DNA of 17,209 nucleotides, taken from the NCBI GenBank assembly GCA_005879655.1, contig VBJK01000228.1:1834-19042 (forward strand), given 5' to 3'. A program made the translations under genes and the position numbers. Shown one piece after another: positions 7,327-14,761 of the stretch; the first letter of the stretch is position 1; every line of letters starts with the position of its first letter. This DNA comes from Chloroflexota bacterium (GTDB lineage Bacteria > Chloroflexota > Ktedonobacteria > Ktedonobacterales > Ktedonobacteraceae). The notes beneath the pieces were generated by a model. That model worked only from the letters and a program-made list of their open reading frames with translations. It searched no databases and was not told where the DNA came from.

Positions 7327-7621
7327 TATTCAGTGACAAAAACTGGTAGGGTGATTGGGTCAGCGACGAGCTGTACGCGTCGATCTTTGGCATAATCAAA
7401 CCAATCGTTCATGAAGTTGCCTAGCGCATAATCCCCAAACCCTTTGGGGGATGGGAGGATTTGGGGACACCCCAAACCCCGAAAGGCGAGGCTTCGCCAA
7501 ATGCCACCCCCAATCCCTACCACCTCTCTTGTTTCTGCACTAGCGCGACCCGTGGCTCTTCTCCCTGGCAAATTTCTTGATAGGTTAGTGCCATTGTCTG
7601 TAGATGGTCGATGGTTTTCAT
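7326..7621 (-). pseudogene. Small unknown gene interrupted by hairpin-rich insert
   Basis: Two coding fragments in different frames are separated by an insert. The 5' part starts at ATG 7621 (MKTIDHLQTMALTYQEICQG, then EEPRVAL) and, reading into the insert, stops after seven more codons. The 3' part reads GNFMNDWFDYAKDRRVQLVA through to PVFVTE and stops at 7326. Removing the insert plus one copy of the 7-bp flanking duplication (119 bp) rejoins them exactly at ...VAL|GNF..., giving a 58-residue protein. I believe similar short proteins occur in Ktedonobacteria, with no known function; that is from memory. An SD-like AGGAG lies about 15 nt before ATG 7621, rather far. An open frame running from 7571 through the insert into the 3' part is an accident of the insertion. 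Confidence 0.7.
7421..7546. mobile_element. Hairpin-rich insertion flanked by 7-bp target duplication
   Basis: CTAGCGC occurs at 7421-7427 and again at 7540-7546, bounding 112 bp of non-coding DNA. The insert holds three adjacent hairpins: CCCCAAA-CCC-TTTGGGG, TTTGGGG-ACA-CCCCAAA and GGCGA-GGCT-TCGCC. The outer ends (ATAATCCCC... and ...GTTTCTGCA) are not inverted repeats of each other, so it is not a classical MITE. The duplicated heptamer and the perfect repair of a reading frame on removal show that it arrived by insertion. The transposase is unknown. Confidence 0.7.
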
Positions 7622-7803
7622 GATATCAGTCAATTGCTCCTAAAAGGTTTTGATTATGCTTCCCTGTTTCTCATCCCCTATTCTATCACCCACACCGGCC
7701 CGCCCTACCCCATTGACATATCTCCAGCCCCCTCACTATACTTCTCACTAGTACATGACCCCAGCCAACCAATTCCCAAGAAACACACACACGAGAACAA
7801 CAA
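7622..7803 (+). other. Intergenic region, C-rich and G-poor on plus strand
   Basis: This region, between the start of the interrupted minus-strand gene and the FecCD permease, has no gene. From 7661 to 7800 I count about 60 C against 12 G, and the skew continues into the first codons of the permease. It contains one good promoter (7713-7742). I looked for a cobalamin riboswitch, which would fit a BtuC-like transporter, and saw no B12-box-like sequence. Confidence 0.55.
7713..7742 (+). promoter_or_regulatory. Strong sigma-70-type promoter for permease/ATPase genes
   Basis: TTGACA (7713-7718, perfect), 18 bp, TATACT (7737-7742, 5/6). Predicted transcript start is near 7749, leaving a leader of about 55 nt before ATG 7804. 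No obvious operator dyad overlaps it. Confidence 0.6.
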
Positions 7804-8827
7804 ATGAAATCAGCCCCACAATACAATACACCACAGCGGCGCATCCCTGCACTCCTCATCCTGTGCAGCCTAGCAATAAGCCTATGCCTACTCACCCTCG
7901 TCGCCATCAGCCTTGGTTCCACCACTATAGATATGCGCACCATTGCACAAATCCTGCTCAATGGTACCGGCATCTTCCACTTTGCGCGACAATGGGATAG
8001 CAGCTATGAAGTGATCATCTGGCAAGTTCGTATGCCGGGTGTTGTCAGCGCAGTACTGGTAGGTATGGCACTGGCAGTAGCCGGAGTACTGTTCCAGGGG
8101 CTATTACGTAACCCGCTGGCAGATCCTTATTTGATTGGGACTTCTTCGGGAGCGGCATTAGGCACAGCAATTGCGTTTGTCTTGCCCTTTGAGACCATGT
8201 ACGGCGGCTATTTTCCACTTACGACTCTACTGGCATTTATTGGCGCGCTGGGCACAGTCTTGTTTGTCTATGCGATAGCTCGTATAGACGGGCATACGCC
8301 TGTGGTAACATTACTGCTAGCAGGAGTCGTCGTTAATGCAGTACTCGTTGCCGTACAGACACTCATCTTGACACTGGCTCCGCATGCACAGTTCCAGCTT
8401 CAGGCACTCTTCAACTGGTTATCCGGCGGAGTTGCCGTCACGAACTGGTTTCCTGTACTCGTGGTTGGTATTATTGTGACGATCGGACTTGGCTGTGCCT
8501 TCGGCTTTGCACACGTGTTAGATGTGTTTGGCCTGGGAGAGGAAGGTGCAGCTCACCTGGGAGTACAGGTCGAACGCTACAAATTCGTGATCGTGATTGT
8601 GGCCTCGTTGCTCACTGCGGCGGCAGTCTCTATCAGCGGGCTGATTGGTTTTGTAGGACTGGTAGTACCACATGTGATGCGGCTCTGGTTGGGACCTGAT
8701 CATCGCTTGCTAGTAGCGGGTTGTTATTGCTCCGGCGGTCTTGCCTGTTGGCGTTTTTACTGCTCTGGTAGGAGCACCCTTTTTCTTATTCTTATTGCGT
8801 AGAAGTAAACGAGACTATCGATGGTAA
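7804..8827 (+). pseudogene. FecCD/BtuC-family ABC permease, frameshifted near 3' end
   Basis: This is the membrane subunit of an iron-siderophore, heme or cobalamin importer. Early residues give a first membrane helix, followed by RMPGVVSAVLVGMALAVAG, QGLLRNPLADPYLIGTSSGA, the coupling region LGEEGAAHLGV, and GLIGFVGLVVPHVMRL. After GPDHRLLVA the open frame drifts into non-homologous residues and stops at 8802. The true family C-terminus ([20 protein letters not shown], then [12 protein letters not shown]) is intact in the +1 frame from 8729 to a stop at 8825-8827. Compared with E. coli BtuC spacing from DHR to PIGV (33 residues, 99 nt), only 46 nt remain, implying a 53-nt deletion that removes about 18 residues and shifts the frame. 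The correct end overlaps the next gene's ATG by 7 nt. The 332-residue product would lack the last helix. The SD is weak. Sequencing or assembly error cannot be excluded. Confidence 0.8.
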
Positions 8828-10212
8828 CTGCAAAGATGCCAAAAGCGCTGGCAAAGCATACTCCTGTACTACAAGCCTGTGATGTCACCTTTGGCTATCA
8901 GCAGCAACCGCTGTTGTATGGTGTCTCACTGGCCATACAGCGTGGTGAGATGGTTGCTTTGTTGGGTCCCAACGGCTCCGGCAAGACCACCCTGTTACGT
9001 CTGCTCAGTGGAGTTTTGCAGCCTCAGCAGGGCTATATCTTGTTGGAAGGGCGTTCATTGCGGCAGTGGGAGCGGCGTGATATTGCACAACGTATCGCCG
9101 TTGTTCCACAGGAATTGCATATGCCATTTGCTTTTACTGTTGAGCACATGGTGGGTTTAGGACGAACTCCCTTTGTGCGCCCCTTTTTTGGCACGTACCG
9201 CCATGAGGATAGGCTCATTGTGTGGGAAGCGTTAGAGGTTGCAGGCATTACTGCATTGGCCCATCGTGTCTTCAATGAATTGAGCGGTGGCGAGCGCCAA
9301 CGTGTCACTATTGCGATGGCCCTGGCACAGCAACCTACCGTGCTATTACTGGATGAACCCACCTCCCATCTGGACATCAAATATCAGATAGAGACACTAG
9401 AATTGGTCCAGCGGCTCAACCACACACGAGGTATGACGGTCATCGCTGCAATACATGACCTCAACCTGGCCGCTCGCTACTTTCCACGACTCTTGCTTTT
9501 CCAACGTGGTATTGTTGCCGATGCTGGACCAGCAGAAGTGTTAGAAGCGGGTCTGTTACGTCGCGTCTACGGTGTAAATGTGCAGGTTGGGATTCTGCGT
9601 GGCGCGACACACCTCAGCGTGTCACCACCGCGTAATGAAGCGGATGAGCACGTTCGAGCAAGCACAACGCAGCCGCTAGTACATGTTATGGCTGGTGGTG
9701 GTTCTGGCGAGGTGCTGATGCGAGCTTTGGCCGATGAGCATGTATCGTTTGTCGCCGGGGCACTCAATATAGGGGATAGTGATCATGCCCTGGCGCTACG
9801 CCTCGCCGCTGAGCTGATTACAGAACAGCCATATGCACCCATCTCATCTGACGCTCTACAACATGTCCGTGCTAGCCTACAACGAGTAGCGCTCCTCGTG
9901 ATTTGCCCTATGCCGATAGGCCCCGGCAATGTTGCCCTCTTGCAAGAAGCTGTAGCAGCGGCACAAAGAGGCTTGCTTGTTGTACTCTTTTCATCGCATG
10001 AGCATCATTTACCTCAAGCTGGTGACAGGCCGACACCACACACAAGCAGCAATCAAGCCTTGTTGGCCGAACTGGCTACTCGTGATTATACTGGCGGTCA
10101 AGCATTAAAGCTATTTGAAATCCTTTTGCAACAACGCTGGGTTGTGGTACACTTGTTAAGTGAAATCCTCGCTATAGTCAAGGAGGAACAAGCGAGATTT
10201 CCAAGGGTATAA
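8821..10212 (+). CDS. FepC/BtuD-type ABC ATPase with C-terminal extension
   Basis: This is the ATP-hydrolysing subunit of the importer whose permease precedes it. The first 265 residues or so form a standard FecE/FepC/BtuD ATPase: Walker [10 protein letters not shown] (49-57), Q-loop VVPQE, signature LSGGERQR (about 154-161), Walker [13 protein letters not shown] (174-185), and H-loop His212. The ATPase appears intact. The remaining 190 or so residues are not part of the usual 250-280-residue enzyme; they begin with [17 protein letters not shown], continue [20 protein letters not shown], and look like an alpha/beta domain. I recall such tails in some archaeal and Chloroflexota homologues but cannot name a function. 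ATG 8821 overlaps the restored permease stop, indicating translational coupling. No substrate-binding protein gene is in the window, so the cargo (Fe-chelate, heme or cobalamin) is unresolved. Confidence 0.88.
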   Translation: MVTAKMPKALAKHTPVLQACDVTFGYQQQPLLYGVSLAIQRGEMVALLGPNGSGKTTLLRLLSGVLQPQQGYILLEGRSLRQWERRDIAQRIAVVPQELHMPFAFTVEHMVGLGRTPFVRPFFGTYRHEDRLIVWEALEVAGITALAHRVFNELSGGERQRVTIAMALAQQPTVLLLDEPTSHLDIKYQIETLELVQRLNHTRGMTVIAAIHDLNLAARYFPRLLLFQRGIVADAGPAEVLEAGLLRRVYGVNVQVGILRGATHLSVSPPRNEADEHVRASTTQPLVHVMAGGGSGEVLMRALADEHVSFVAGALNIGDSDHALALRLAAELITEQPYAPISSDALQHVRASLQRVALLVICPMPIGPGNVALLQEAVAAAQRGLLVVLFSSHEHHLPQAGDRPTPHTSSNQALLAELATRDYTGGQALKLFEILLQQRWVVVHLLSEILAIVKEEQARFPRV

Positions 10213-10241
10213 TCATAACCTCAAGGAATGAGTCAGATAAC

Positions 10242-10270
10242 TTGCAATAATGCAATAAATGTGATATAGT
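10242..10270 (+). promoter_or_regulatory. Promoter for second sulfurtransferase
   Basis: TTGCAA (10242-10247), 17 bp, TATAGT (10265-10270), in an AT-rich stretch 30 bp after the ATPase stop. Predicted start is near 10277, giving a leader of about 105 nt to ATG 10384. Confidence 0.55.
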
Positions 10271-10383
10271 AAATATTAATCGACGATGGTAGAGATTTTT
10301 TAAGGAATATGTTTCTCTTCCTTAGAAGAGCTAATCTGCCGATTGATACAAAATATTTCTATCTTTTCTTCAGGAGGAAAAAT

Positions 10384-11235
10384 ATGTCAGTGAACAAAGG
10401 CTACGTTCATCCAGAGGTACTGGTAAGTGCAGATTGGGTACAAGCTCATCTCAATGACCCTCATGTGCGGTTGCTTGAAGTTGATGTCAACACTCGTTCT
10501 TACGAAGAGGGCCATATTCCTGGGGCTGTTGGCCTCAACTGGAAAAAGGATTTGCAGGATCAGTTGGTGCGCGCACCCATTGATAAGGCAGATTTAGAGG
10601 ATTTGTTGGGTAGAGCTGGCGTTAGCAATGATACGACAGTTATCCTCTATGGTGACAATAACAACTGGTTTGCGGCCTGGGCACTCTGGATTCTTAAATA
10701 TTATGGGCACCAGGACGTTCGTCTTCTCGATGGCGGGCGCGTCAAGTGGCTGGCTGACAAGCGTGAAATTACTACTGAAGTTCCTACTTATGAGCGTACA
10801 AACTATACTGCCCGGTGGCCGCAAGAAGATATCCGTGCCTACCGTGACCAGGTGCTTGCTTGGCTGAAGCAAGAGAATATTGCCCTGGTTGATGTGCGTT
10901 CTCCAGGCGAATACAGTGGCCAGTTGCTAGCCCCAGAGAATTTGCCCCAGGAAGGCGCACAGCGTGGCGGCCATATTCCTGGCGCGCAGAACATTCCCTG
11001 GGCCTCCGCCGTAAATGAGGACGGCACCTTTAAGACCGCTGAAGAGCTGAAAGCTCTCTACGGTGGCAAGGGGGTTACTCCCGATAAAGAAGTGATTGCT
11101 TACTGCCGTATTGGTGAGCGCAGTAGTCATACTTGGTTTGTCTTGTATTATTTGCTGGGTTATGACAAAGTTCGCAACTACGATGGTTCATGGACTGAGT
11201 GGGGAAGCCTCATCGGTGCCCCTATCGAGAAATAA
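10384..11235 (+). CDS. Thiosulfate sulfurtransferase (rhodanese, CysA/SseA-like)
   Basis: This two-domain rhodanese has 283 residues, the family's usual size, and transfers sulfane sulfur to thiophilic acceptors such as cyanide or protein thiols. ATG 10384 is chosen because AGGAGG lies 7 nt upstream; the in-frame ATG at 10309 would add 25 residues with no counterpart in the family. The N-terminal domain contains GHIPGAVGLNW and, at the position of the inactive cysteine, LYGDNNNW. The C-terminal domain contains VDVRSPGEYSGQL, GHIPGAQNIPW and the active loop C241-R-I-G-E-R-S, the same loop seen in mycobacterial CysA-type enzymes. It is a paralogue of the gene at 2136, which has tryptophan instead of arginine next to the cysteine. 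It appears monocistronic, with its own promoter and a strong terminator. Confidence 0.93.
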   Translation: MSVNKGYVHPEVLVSADWVQAHLNDPHVRLLEVDVNTRSYEEGHIPGAVGLNWKKDLQDQLVRAPIDKADLEDLLGRAGVSNDTTVILYGDNNNWFAAWALWILKYYGHQDVRLLDGGRVKWLADKREITTEVPTYERTNYTARWPQEDIRAYRDQVLAWLKQENIALVDVRSPGEYSGQLLAPENLPQEGAQRGGHIPGAQNIPWASAVNEDGTFKTAEELKALYGGKGVTPDKEVIAYCRIGERSSHTWFVLYYLLGYDKVRNYDGSWTEWGSLIGAPIEK

Positions 11236-11266
11236 CATTTGCCGTCTCATTGCAAACATAGCAAGC

Positions 11267-11307
11267 GCCGAGCATCCTCTGCTGGAGGATGCTCGGCTAT
11301 TTTATTG
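11267..11307. terminator. Rho-independent terminator, probably bidirectional
   Basis: A perfect 13-bp GC-rich stem (GCCGAGCATCCTC, loop TGCTG, GAGGATGCTCGGC; 11267-11297) is followed by TATTTTATT. It lies 31 bp after the sulfurtransferase stop. It also lies beyond the stop of the convergent DUF2795 gene at 11330, so it could serve both. Confidence 0.88.
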
Positions 11308-11329
11308 CAGGTGATGACACCATGCCAAG

Positions 11330-11530
11330 TTATTGACGCTTCATTTCGCCTATAGCCTTGCTCACATCAATAGGACTCTTGAAGTCTTCTTCAGGTAGCT
11401 CCTTGAGTGTTTCAAGTACATCCTGATCGGCCCCTTGCTTCTGAGCATGCTTGACGAGATCCTCTTTCTTTGCAGGATAATCAATACCTTTGAGAGATTT
11501 TTCTACTTCAGCCGGACTAACACGAGCCAT
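11330..11530 (-). CDS. DUF2795 family small protein
   Basis: A 66-residue soluble, charged protein matching the DUF2795 pattern: a starting helix (SPAEVEKSLKGIDYPAKKED), then LVKHAQKQGADQDVLETLKE, then LPEEDFKSPIDVSKAIGEM. Members are small, mostly helical, common in Actinobacteria, Chloroflexota and cyanobacteria, and of unknown function. The whole protein is the domain. Minus-strand AAGGAGG lies about 10 nt before the ATG. It converges on the sulfurtransferase and diverges from the MFS exporter; a short stem-loop (11583-11604) lies in its upstream region. Confidence 0.78.
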   Translation of the reverse strand: MARVSPAEVEKSLKGIDYPAKKEDLVKHAQKQGADQDVLETLKELPEEDFKSPIDVSKAIGEMKRQ

Positions 11531-11582
11531 AGTAATCTTTCCTCCTTATTTCCTAAGAGTACTTCCCTGCAAACTTTCTTAT

Positions 11583-11604
11583 AGGCTTCCCATGGGTGAA
11601 GCCT
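11583..11604. repeat. Small dyad in DUF2795/MFS intergenic region
   Basis: AGGCTTC (11583-11589) and GAAGCCT (11598-11604) form a 7-bp inverted repeat around CCATGGGT. It overlaps a TATAAG-like -10 for the minus-strand DUF2795 gene (about 11576-11581). The 9-mer TTTCCTAAG also occurs twice nearby (11549-11557 and 11609-11617). The rest of the 181-bp gap shows a TATACT near 11664 but no convincing -35 for the MFS gene. Confidence 0.35.
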
Positions 11605-11711
11605 TGAGTTTCCTAAGCAGGAACACGAATGTTGTCATTGAATGGTTTCAATGCTGCCCCATGTGATATACTTTCCATAGTATTATCCTCAGCAGTGACG
11701 GGTATGGATGG

Positions 11712-13010
11712 ATGAAAGCTGAACCACAAAAGGATGTTCACACAGTTGAAGTGGCTACATCCACAACAGACGCAATACCCTCGATAGCAAAAGCTCCAGG
11801 TCATTGGAGTGTGTTTCGCAATCGTAACTACGCTCTACTGTTTTGGGGCCAACTGATCTCTGCTGCTGGTACCCAAATGCAGATTGTTGCGGTCGCCTGG
11901 CAAGTCTATTTATTAACTCATTCGGCTATTGCCCTCGGCATGATTGGACTGCTACAGGCCGTACCACGCATTCTGCTCTCGCTAGTTGCTGGAGTCTTTG
12001 CCGACGTATTTGATCGCCGTAAGCTTTTACTGGTGATTGAGATAACATTGGCTATAATGTCCGCTATTCTAGCTCTATGTACGATATTTCATGTCATCAA
12101 TATCTATATTATCTACATCGTGGTTTTTATCTCCGCATGTGTTTCGTCATTTGAGTTTCCTGCACGCCAAGCAATTGTCCCAACCTTAGTACCGCGTGCA
12201 CTCATGGCGAGTGCTGTCTCATTAAGTATGGTTATGATGCAATTGACCTTTGCTATCGGCGCTGCGTTAGGGGGCTATCTTGTGGGATGGTTGGGTATCG
12301 TGAATACCTATTGGGTTGATGTGATTAGCTATTTTGTGGTGATCGCTTCGCTGCTACTGATGGTTGTCCCCCGTGTGCCTACTGAGAAGAGAGCGCAGGT
12401 CGGTATAGGGGCGTTATTAGATGGTATACAGTTCTTGAAGACACATCCTATTATGCTAGCCGTGCTTTCGCTCGATTTCTTTGCTACTTTTTTTGGCTCT
12501 CCCAAAGCGCTACTGCCTGTCTATGCTAGCGATATCTTACATGTTGGGCCGCAAGGACTGGGCATTCTGGTCGCTGCTACTTCGCTAGGTGCGCTCGCTT
12601 TGACGCCGCTGACCGGCTTGATGAATCATATTTCTCGGCAAGGACTTGGTGTGGTGCTGGCCATATTGGGCTGGGGAATCTGTATTGTGGCTTTTGGCCT
12701 CTGTGCTGGCCCACTCTGGCTCTCTACATTATTGCTGGCTGGTGCTGGTGCCGCTGATATGGTCAGTATGGTCTTACGCGGCCTGATCATACAACTGACC
12801 ACCCCTGACGAATTTCGTGGTCGCATTAGCTCAGTCAATGCCATGTTCGTCATAGGCGGACCAATGCTAGGACAGTTCGAGTCGGGTCTTGTTGCGGGCA
12901 TTGTGACTCCACAATTCTCGGTGATCAGTGGGGGAGCTGCTTGTATTGTGGCAACCCTGATTATTGCCGCTATCATACCCGGATTGCTGAAAGTGAGGGT
13001 AGACTCATAA
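11712..13010 (+). CDS. MFS transporter (MFS_3/EntS-type exporter)
   Basis: An integral membrane protein of 432 residues, with hydrophobic segments from about residue 40 to 425 consistent with 12 helices. It resembles the MFS_3 group that includes the enterobactin exporter EntS and macrolide-efflux-like proteins. Early features are a polar N-terminal tail, then FRNRNYALLFWGQLISAAGTQM, typical of this group. Motif A between helices 2 and 3 reads GVFADVFDRRKLLL, followed by SFEFPARQAIVPTLVPR, also characteristic. A second-half loop carries TTPDEFRGRISSVNAMF. The ribosome binding site is weak (GGTATGGATGG ahead of ATG 11712). It appears monocistronic between a divergent DUF2795 gene and comM. Substrate unknown; a drug or siderophore exporter is a guess from family membership. 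Confidence 0.88.
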   Translation: MKAEPQKDVHTVEVATSTTDAIPSIAKAPGHWSVFRNRNYALLFWGQLISAAGTQMQIVAVAWQVYLLTHSAIALGMIGLLQAVPRILLSLVAGVFADVFDRRKLLLVIEITLAIMSAILALCTIFHVINIYIIYIVVFISACVSSFEFPARQAIVPTLVPRALMASAVSLSMVMMQLTFAIGAALGGYLVGWLGIVNTYWVDVISYFVVIASLLLMVVPRVPTEKRAQVGIGALLDGIQFLKTHPIMLAVLSLDFFATFFGSPKALLPVYASDILHVGPQGLGILVAATSLGALALTPLTGLMNHISRQGLGVVLAILGWGICIVAFGLCAGPLWLSTLLLAGAGAADMVSMVLRGLIIQLTTPDEFRGRISSVNAMFVIGGPMLGQFESGLVAGIVTPQFSVISGGAACIVATLIIAAIIPGLLKVRVDS

Positions 13011-13048
13011 ATCATCGTATTTAAATTTACATTTTAGATTTAAGGGTA

Positions 13049-13077
13049 TTGCATTTTCAGCTTCACTGATACATAAT
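13049..13077 (+). promoter_or_regulatory. Candidate promoter for comM
   Basis: TTGCAT (13049-13054), 17 bp, CATAAT (13072-13077, 5/6) in the AT-rich 102-bp gap after the MFS gene. It would give a short leader of about 30 nt to ATG 13113. Confidence 0.45.
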
Positions 13078-13112
13078 AATAGGTAAATAATTATGTTGAG
13101 GAGACCGTGGAT

Positions 13113-14600
13113 ATGTTGGCAACAGTTAGGAGTTGTGCGGTTGTTGGGCTAGAGGGCGCATTGATTGAGGTTGAAGTTGATATTTCTCAGGGTCTGGCAA
13201 AATTCGTGATCGTTGGTCTGCCCGATGCCGCCGTCAATGAAGCAAAAGAACGTGTACATGCCGCCATCAAAAATAGTGGCAACCTCTTTCCTTTCAAACA
13301 TATCACAGTCAATCTTGCCCCAGCCGATCTGCGTAAGGAGGGTCCTGCCTACGATCTTCCCATAGCGATAGGAATATTGTACGCCTATGGACAGCTTACA
13401 CCGCAAGAAGAGCTGGAGGGTCTGGTTTTTTTAGGTGAGTTGTCGTTGGACGGGAGTGTACGGCATACGAATGGTATCTTACCGATGGTTGCCTTAGCCC
13501 GCGAGAAGAATGTGAAAGCGGTCTTTGTGCCTGCCGTTGACGCGATGGAAGCGACACTCGTTGAGGGGATTATGGTGTATCCAGTGGAGACGCTAGGCCA
13601 ACTGGTGGGCCATCTGAATGGCGAACGGCGCATTGAGTCGTATACACGTGATCCCTCTCTGCTTGACCAGACGAGAGAGGCGGAATATACTCAGGACATG
13701 GCTGCAATCCGAGGGCAGGAACATGTCAAGCGAGCACTAGAGGTTGCCGCCAGTGGGGGACACAACCTTTTGATGAGTGGTCCGCCTGGTTCAGGAAAAA
13801 CTTTATTGGCTCGTGCTATGCCTTCCATTTTGCCTCGTATGGTGATTGCTGAAGCATTGGATGTCACGAAAATCTATAGTGTGAGCGGGATGCTTCCATC
13901 AGATGTGCCGCTGATTATACAGCGACCGTTCCGTGCTCCCCATCATACGATCAGCCATGCGGGCCTCGTTGGTGGAGGACGTATACCACGCCCAGGCGAG
14001 ATCAGTCTGGCCCATCGTGGTGTACTATTCTTGGATGAACTCCCTGAATTTGGCCAGAATGTGCTTGAGGTTTTGCGTCAACCGCTGGAAGATAAGGTCG
14101 TTACCATTTCGCGTGCTCAGGGGACGATTACCTATCCTGCAAACTTTATGCTGGTCGGAGCTATGAATCCGTGCCCTTGCGGCTTTTATGGCGATCCTGT
14201 TAAGGAGTGTAGCTGCTCTACCACGTCGATTATGCGCTATCAGAAGCGTATTAGCGGTCCGCTCCTTGATCGCATTGCGGATAAACGTCGTGTCGAGGAT
14301 TCGGCGACGATTCGGCGGCGCGTGCAAGCGGCGCGCGATCGTCAACTACAGCGCTTCGCTAGCACAAAATTGACATGCAATGCAGAGATGGGTCCCGCCG
14401 AGGTGCGTGATTTTTGTGAAGTTGAGCCTGCGGCAGAAAAATTGCTCAAGGCTGCCATGCAACAATTGCATCTATCGGCACGAGCATTCCATCGCGTTTT
14501 GAAGCTGGCCCGTACCATCGCAGACCTGGCCGAAAGTGAGACTATCGCCGCAAACCATGTGGCCGAAGCTATCCAATACAGACCCAAAATTGGCATGTAG
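13113..14600 (+). CDS. comM: ComM/YifB-family Mg-chelatase-like AAA ATPase
   Basis: This AAA+ ATPase belongs to the YifB/ComM family, whose best studied member, ComM, is a hexameric helicase promoting branch migration during natural transformation. ATG 13113 is chosen over GTG 13107 because GAGGAG sits 8 nt ahead of it and MLATV is the family's usual beginning. The N-terminal ChlI-like domain (1-about 165) contains [17 protein letters not shown] and [11 protein letters not shown]. The AAA core has Walker [10 protein letters not shown] (K229), [17 protein letters not shown], Walker [10 protein letters not shown] (D308-E309), and [11 protein letters not shown] plus CSCS cysteines. The C-terminal domain (about 400-495) ends [18 protein letters not shown]. 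After LLDRI (I388) about 15 residues found in homologues are missing; [16 protein letters not shown] follows directly. The product has 495 residues against about 505-510. Whether it is active is uncertain. Confidence 0.92.
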   Translation: MLATVRSCAVVGLEGALIEVEVDISQGLAKFVIVGLPDAAVNEAKERVHAAIKNSGNLFPFKHITVNLAPADLRKEGPAYDLPIAIGILYAYGQLTPQEELEGLVFLGELSLDGSVRHTNGILPMVALAREKNVKAVFVPAVDAMEATLVEGIMVYPVETLGQLVGHLNGERRIESYTRDPSLLDQTREAEYTQDMAAIRGQEHVKRALEVAASGGHNLLMSGPPGSGKTLLARAMPSILPRMVIAEALDVTKIYSVSGMLPSDVPLIIQRPFRAPHHTISHAGLVGGGRIPRPGEISLAHRGVLFLDELPEFGQNVLEVLRQPLEDKVVTISRAQGTITYPANFMLVGAMNPCPCGFYGDPVKECSCSTTSIMRYQKRISGPLLDRIADKRRVEDSATIRRRVQAARDRQLQRFASTKLTCNAEMGPAEVRDFCEVEPAAEKLLKAAMQQLHLSARAFHRVLKLARTIADLAESETIAANHVAEAIQYRPKIGM

Positions 14601-14613
14601 TACTGGAACAAGG

Positions 14614-14744
14614 CAGGGCAAGCACAAGGGATTGCCCTACAGTGGTACGGATCAGTCAGCGGAGTGTGTTCGTCCCATTGTAAGGGCAATCCCTTGTGCT
14701 TGCCCTGGCGGGGTATTGTAGGGGCAATCCCTTGTGGTTGCGCT
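14614..14744. repeat. Three-copy AGGGCAAGCACAAGGG repeat cluster
   Basis: Copy 1 (14614-14638) and copy 2 (14683-14707) are perfect 25-bp reverse complements, 44 bp apart. Copy 3 (14720-14744) is a direct near-copy of copy 2 with about three differences (AGGGGCAATCCCTTGTGGTT). The core, AGGGCAATCCCTTGTG, belongs to a type of short interspersed repeat that I recall as widespread in Chloroflexota and cyanobacterial genomes. It fills the gap between comM and recQ, starting 13 bp after the comM stop. Transcribed, copies 1 and 2 would make a strong stem-loop with no T-run. It also creates spurious antisense open frames, which I do not annotate. Confidence 0.8.
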
Positions 14745-14761
14745 AGCGAGGAAGAGAGCAA

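Noticed and set aside
7326..7571. An 81-codon open frame starting inside the fragment upstream of the insert
   Set aside because: It exists only because the insert joins the 3' fragment to an unrelated frame; the interrupted 58-residue gene explains both halves better.
7622..7803. Cobalamin riboswitch ahead of the BtuC-like permease
   Set aside because: No B12-box-like core was seen, and the predicted transcript leader is only about 55 nt.
12626..13015. Minus-strand open frame of 129 codons inside the MFS gene
   Set aside because: Antisense shadow of the transmembrane coding sequence, with no ribosome binding site or family match.
11697..14600. MFS exporter, comM and recQ as a single operon
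   Set aside because: An AT-rich 102-bp gap with its own candidate promoter separates the MFS gene from comM; only comM-recQ read-through remains plausible.
14614..14744. Possible CRISPR array
   Set aside because: Only three copies, mixed orientation, unequal spacers (44 and 12 bp) and no cas genes.
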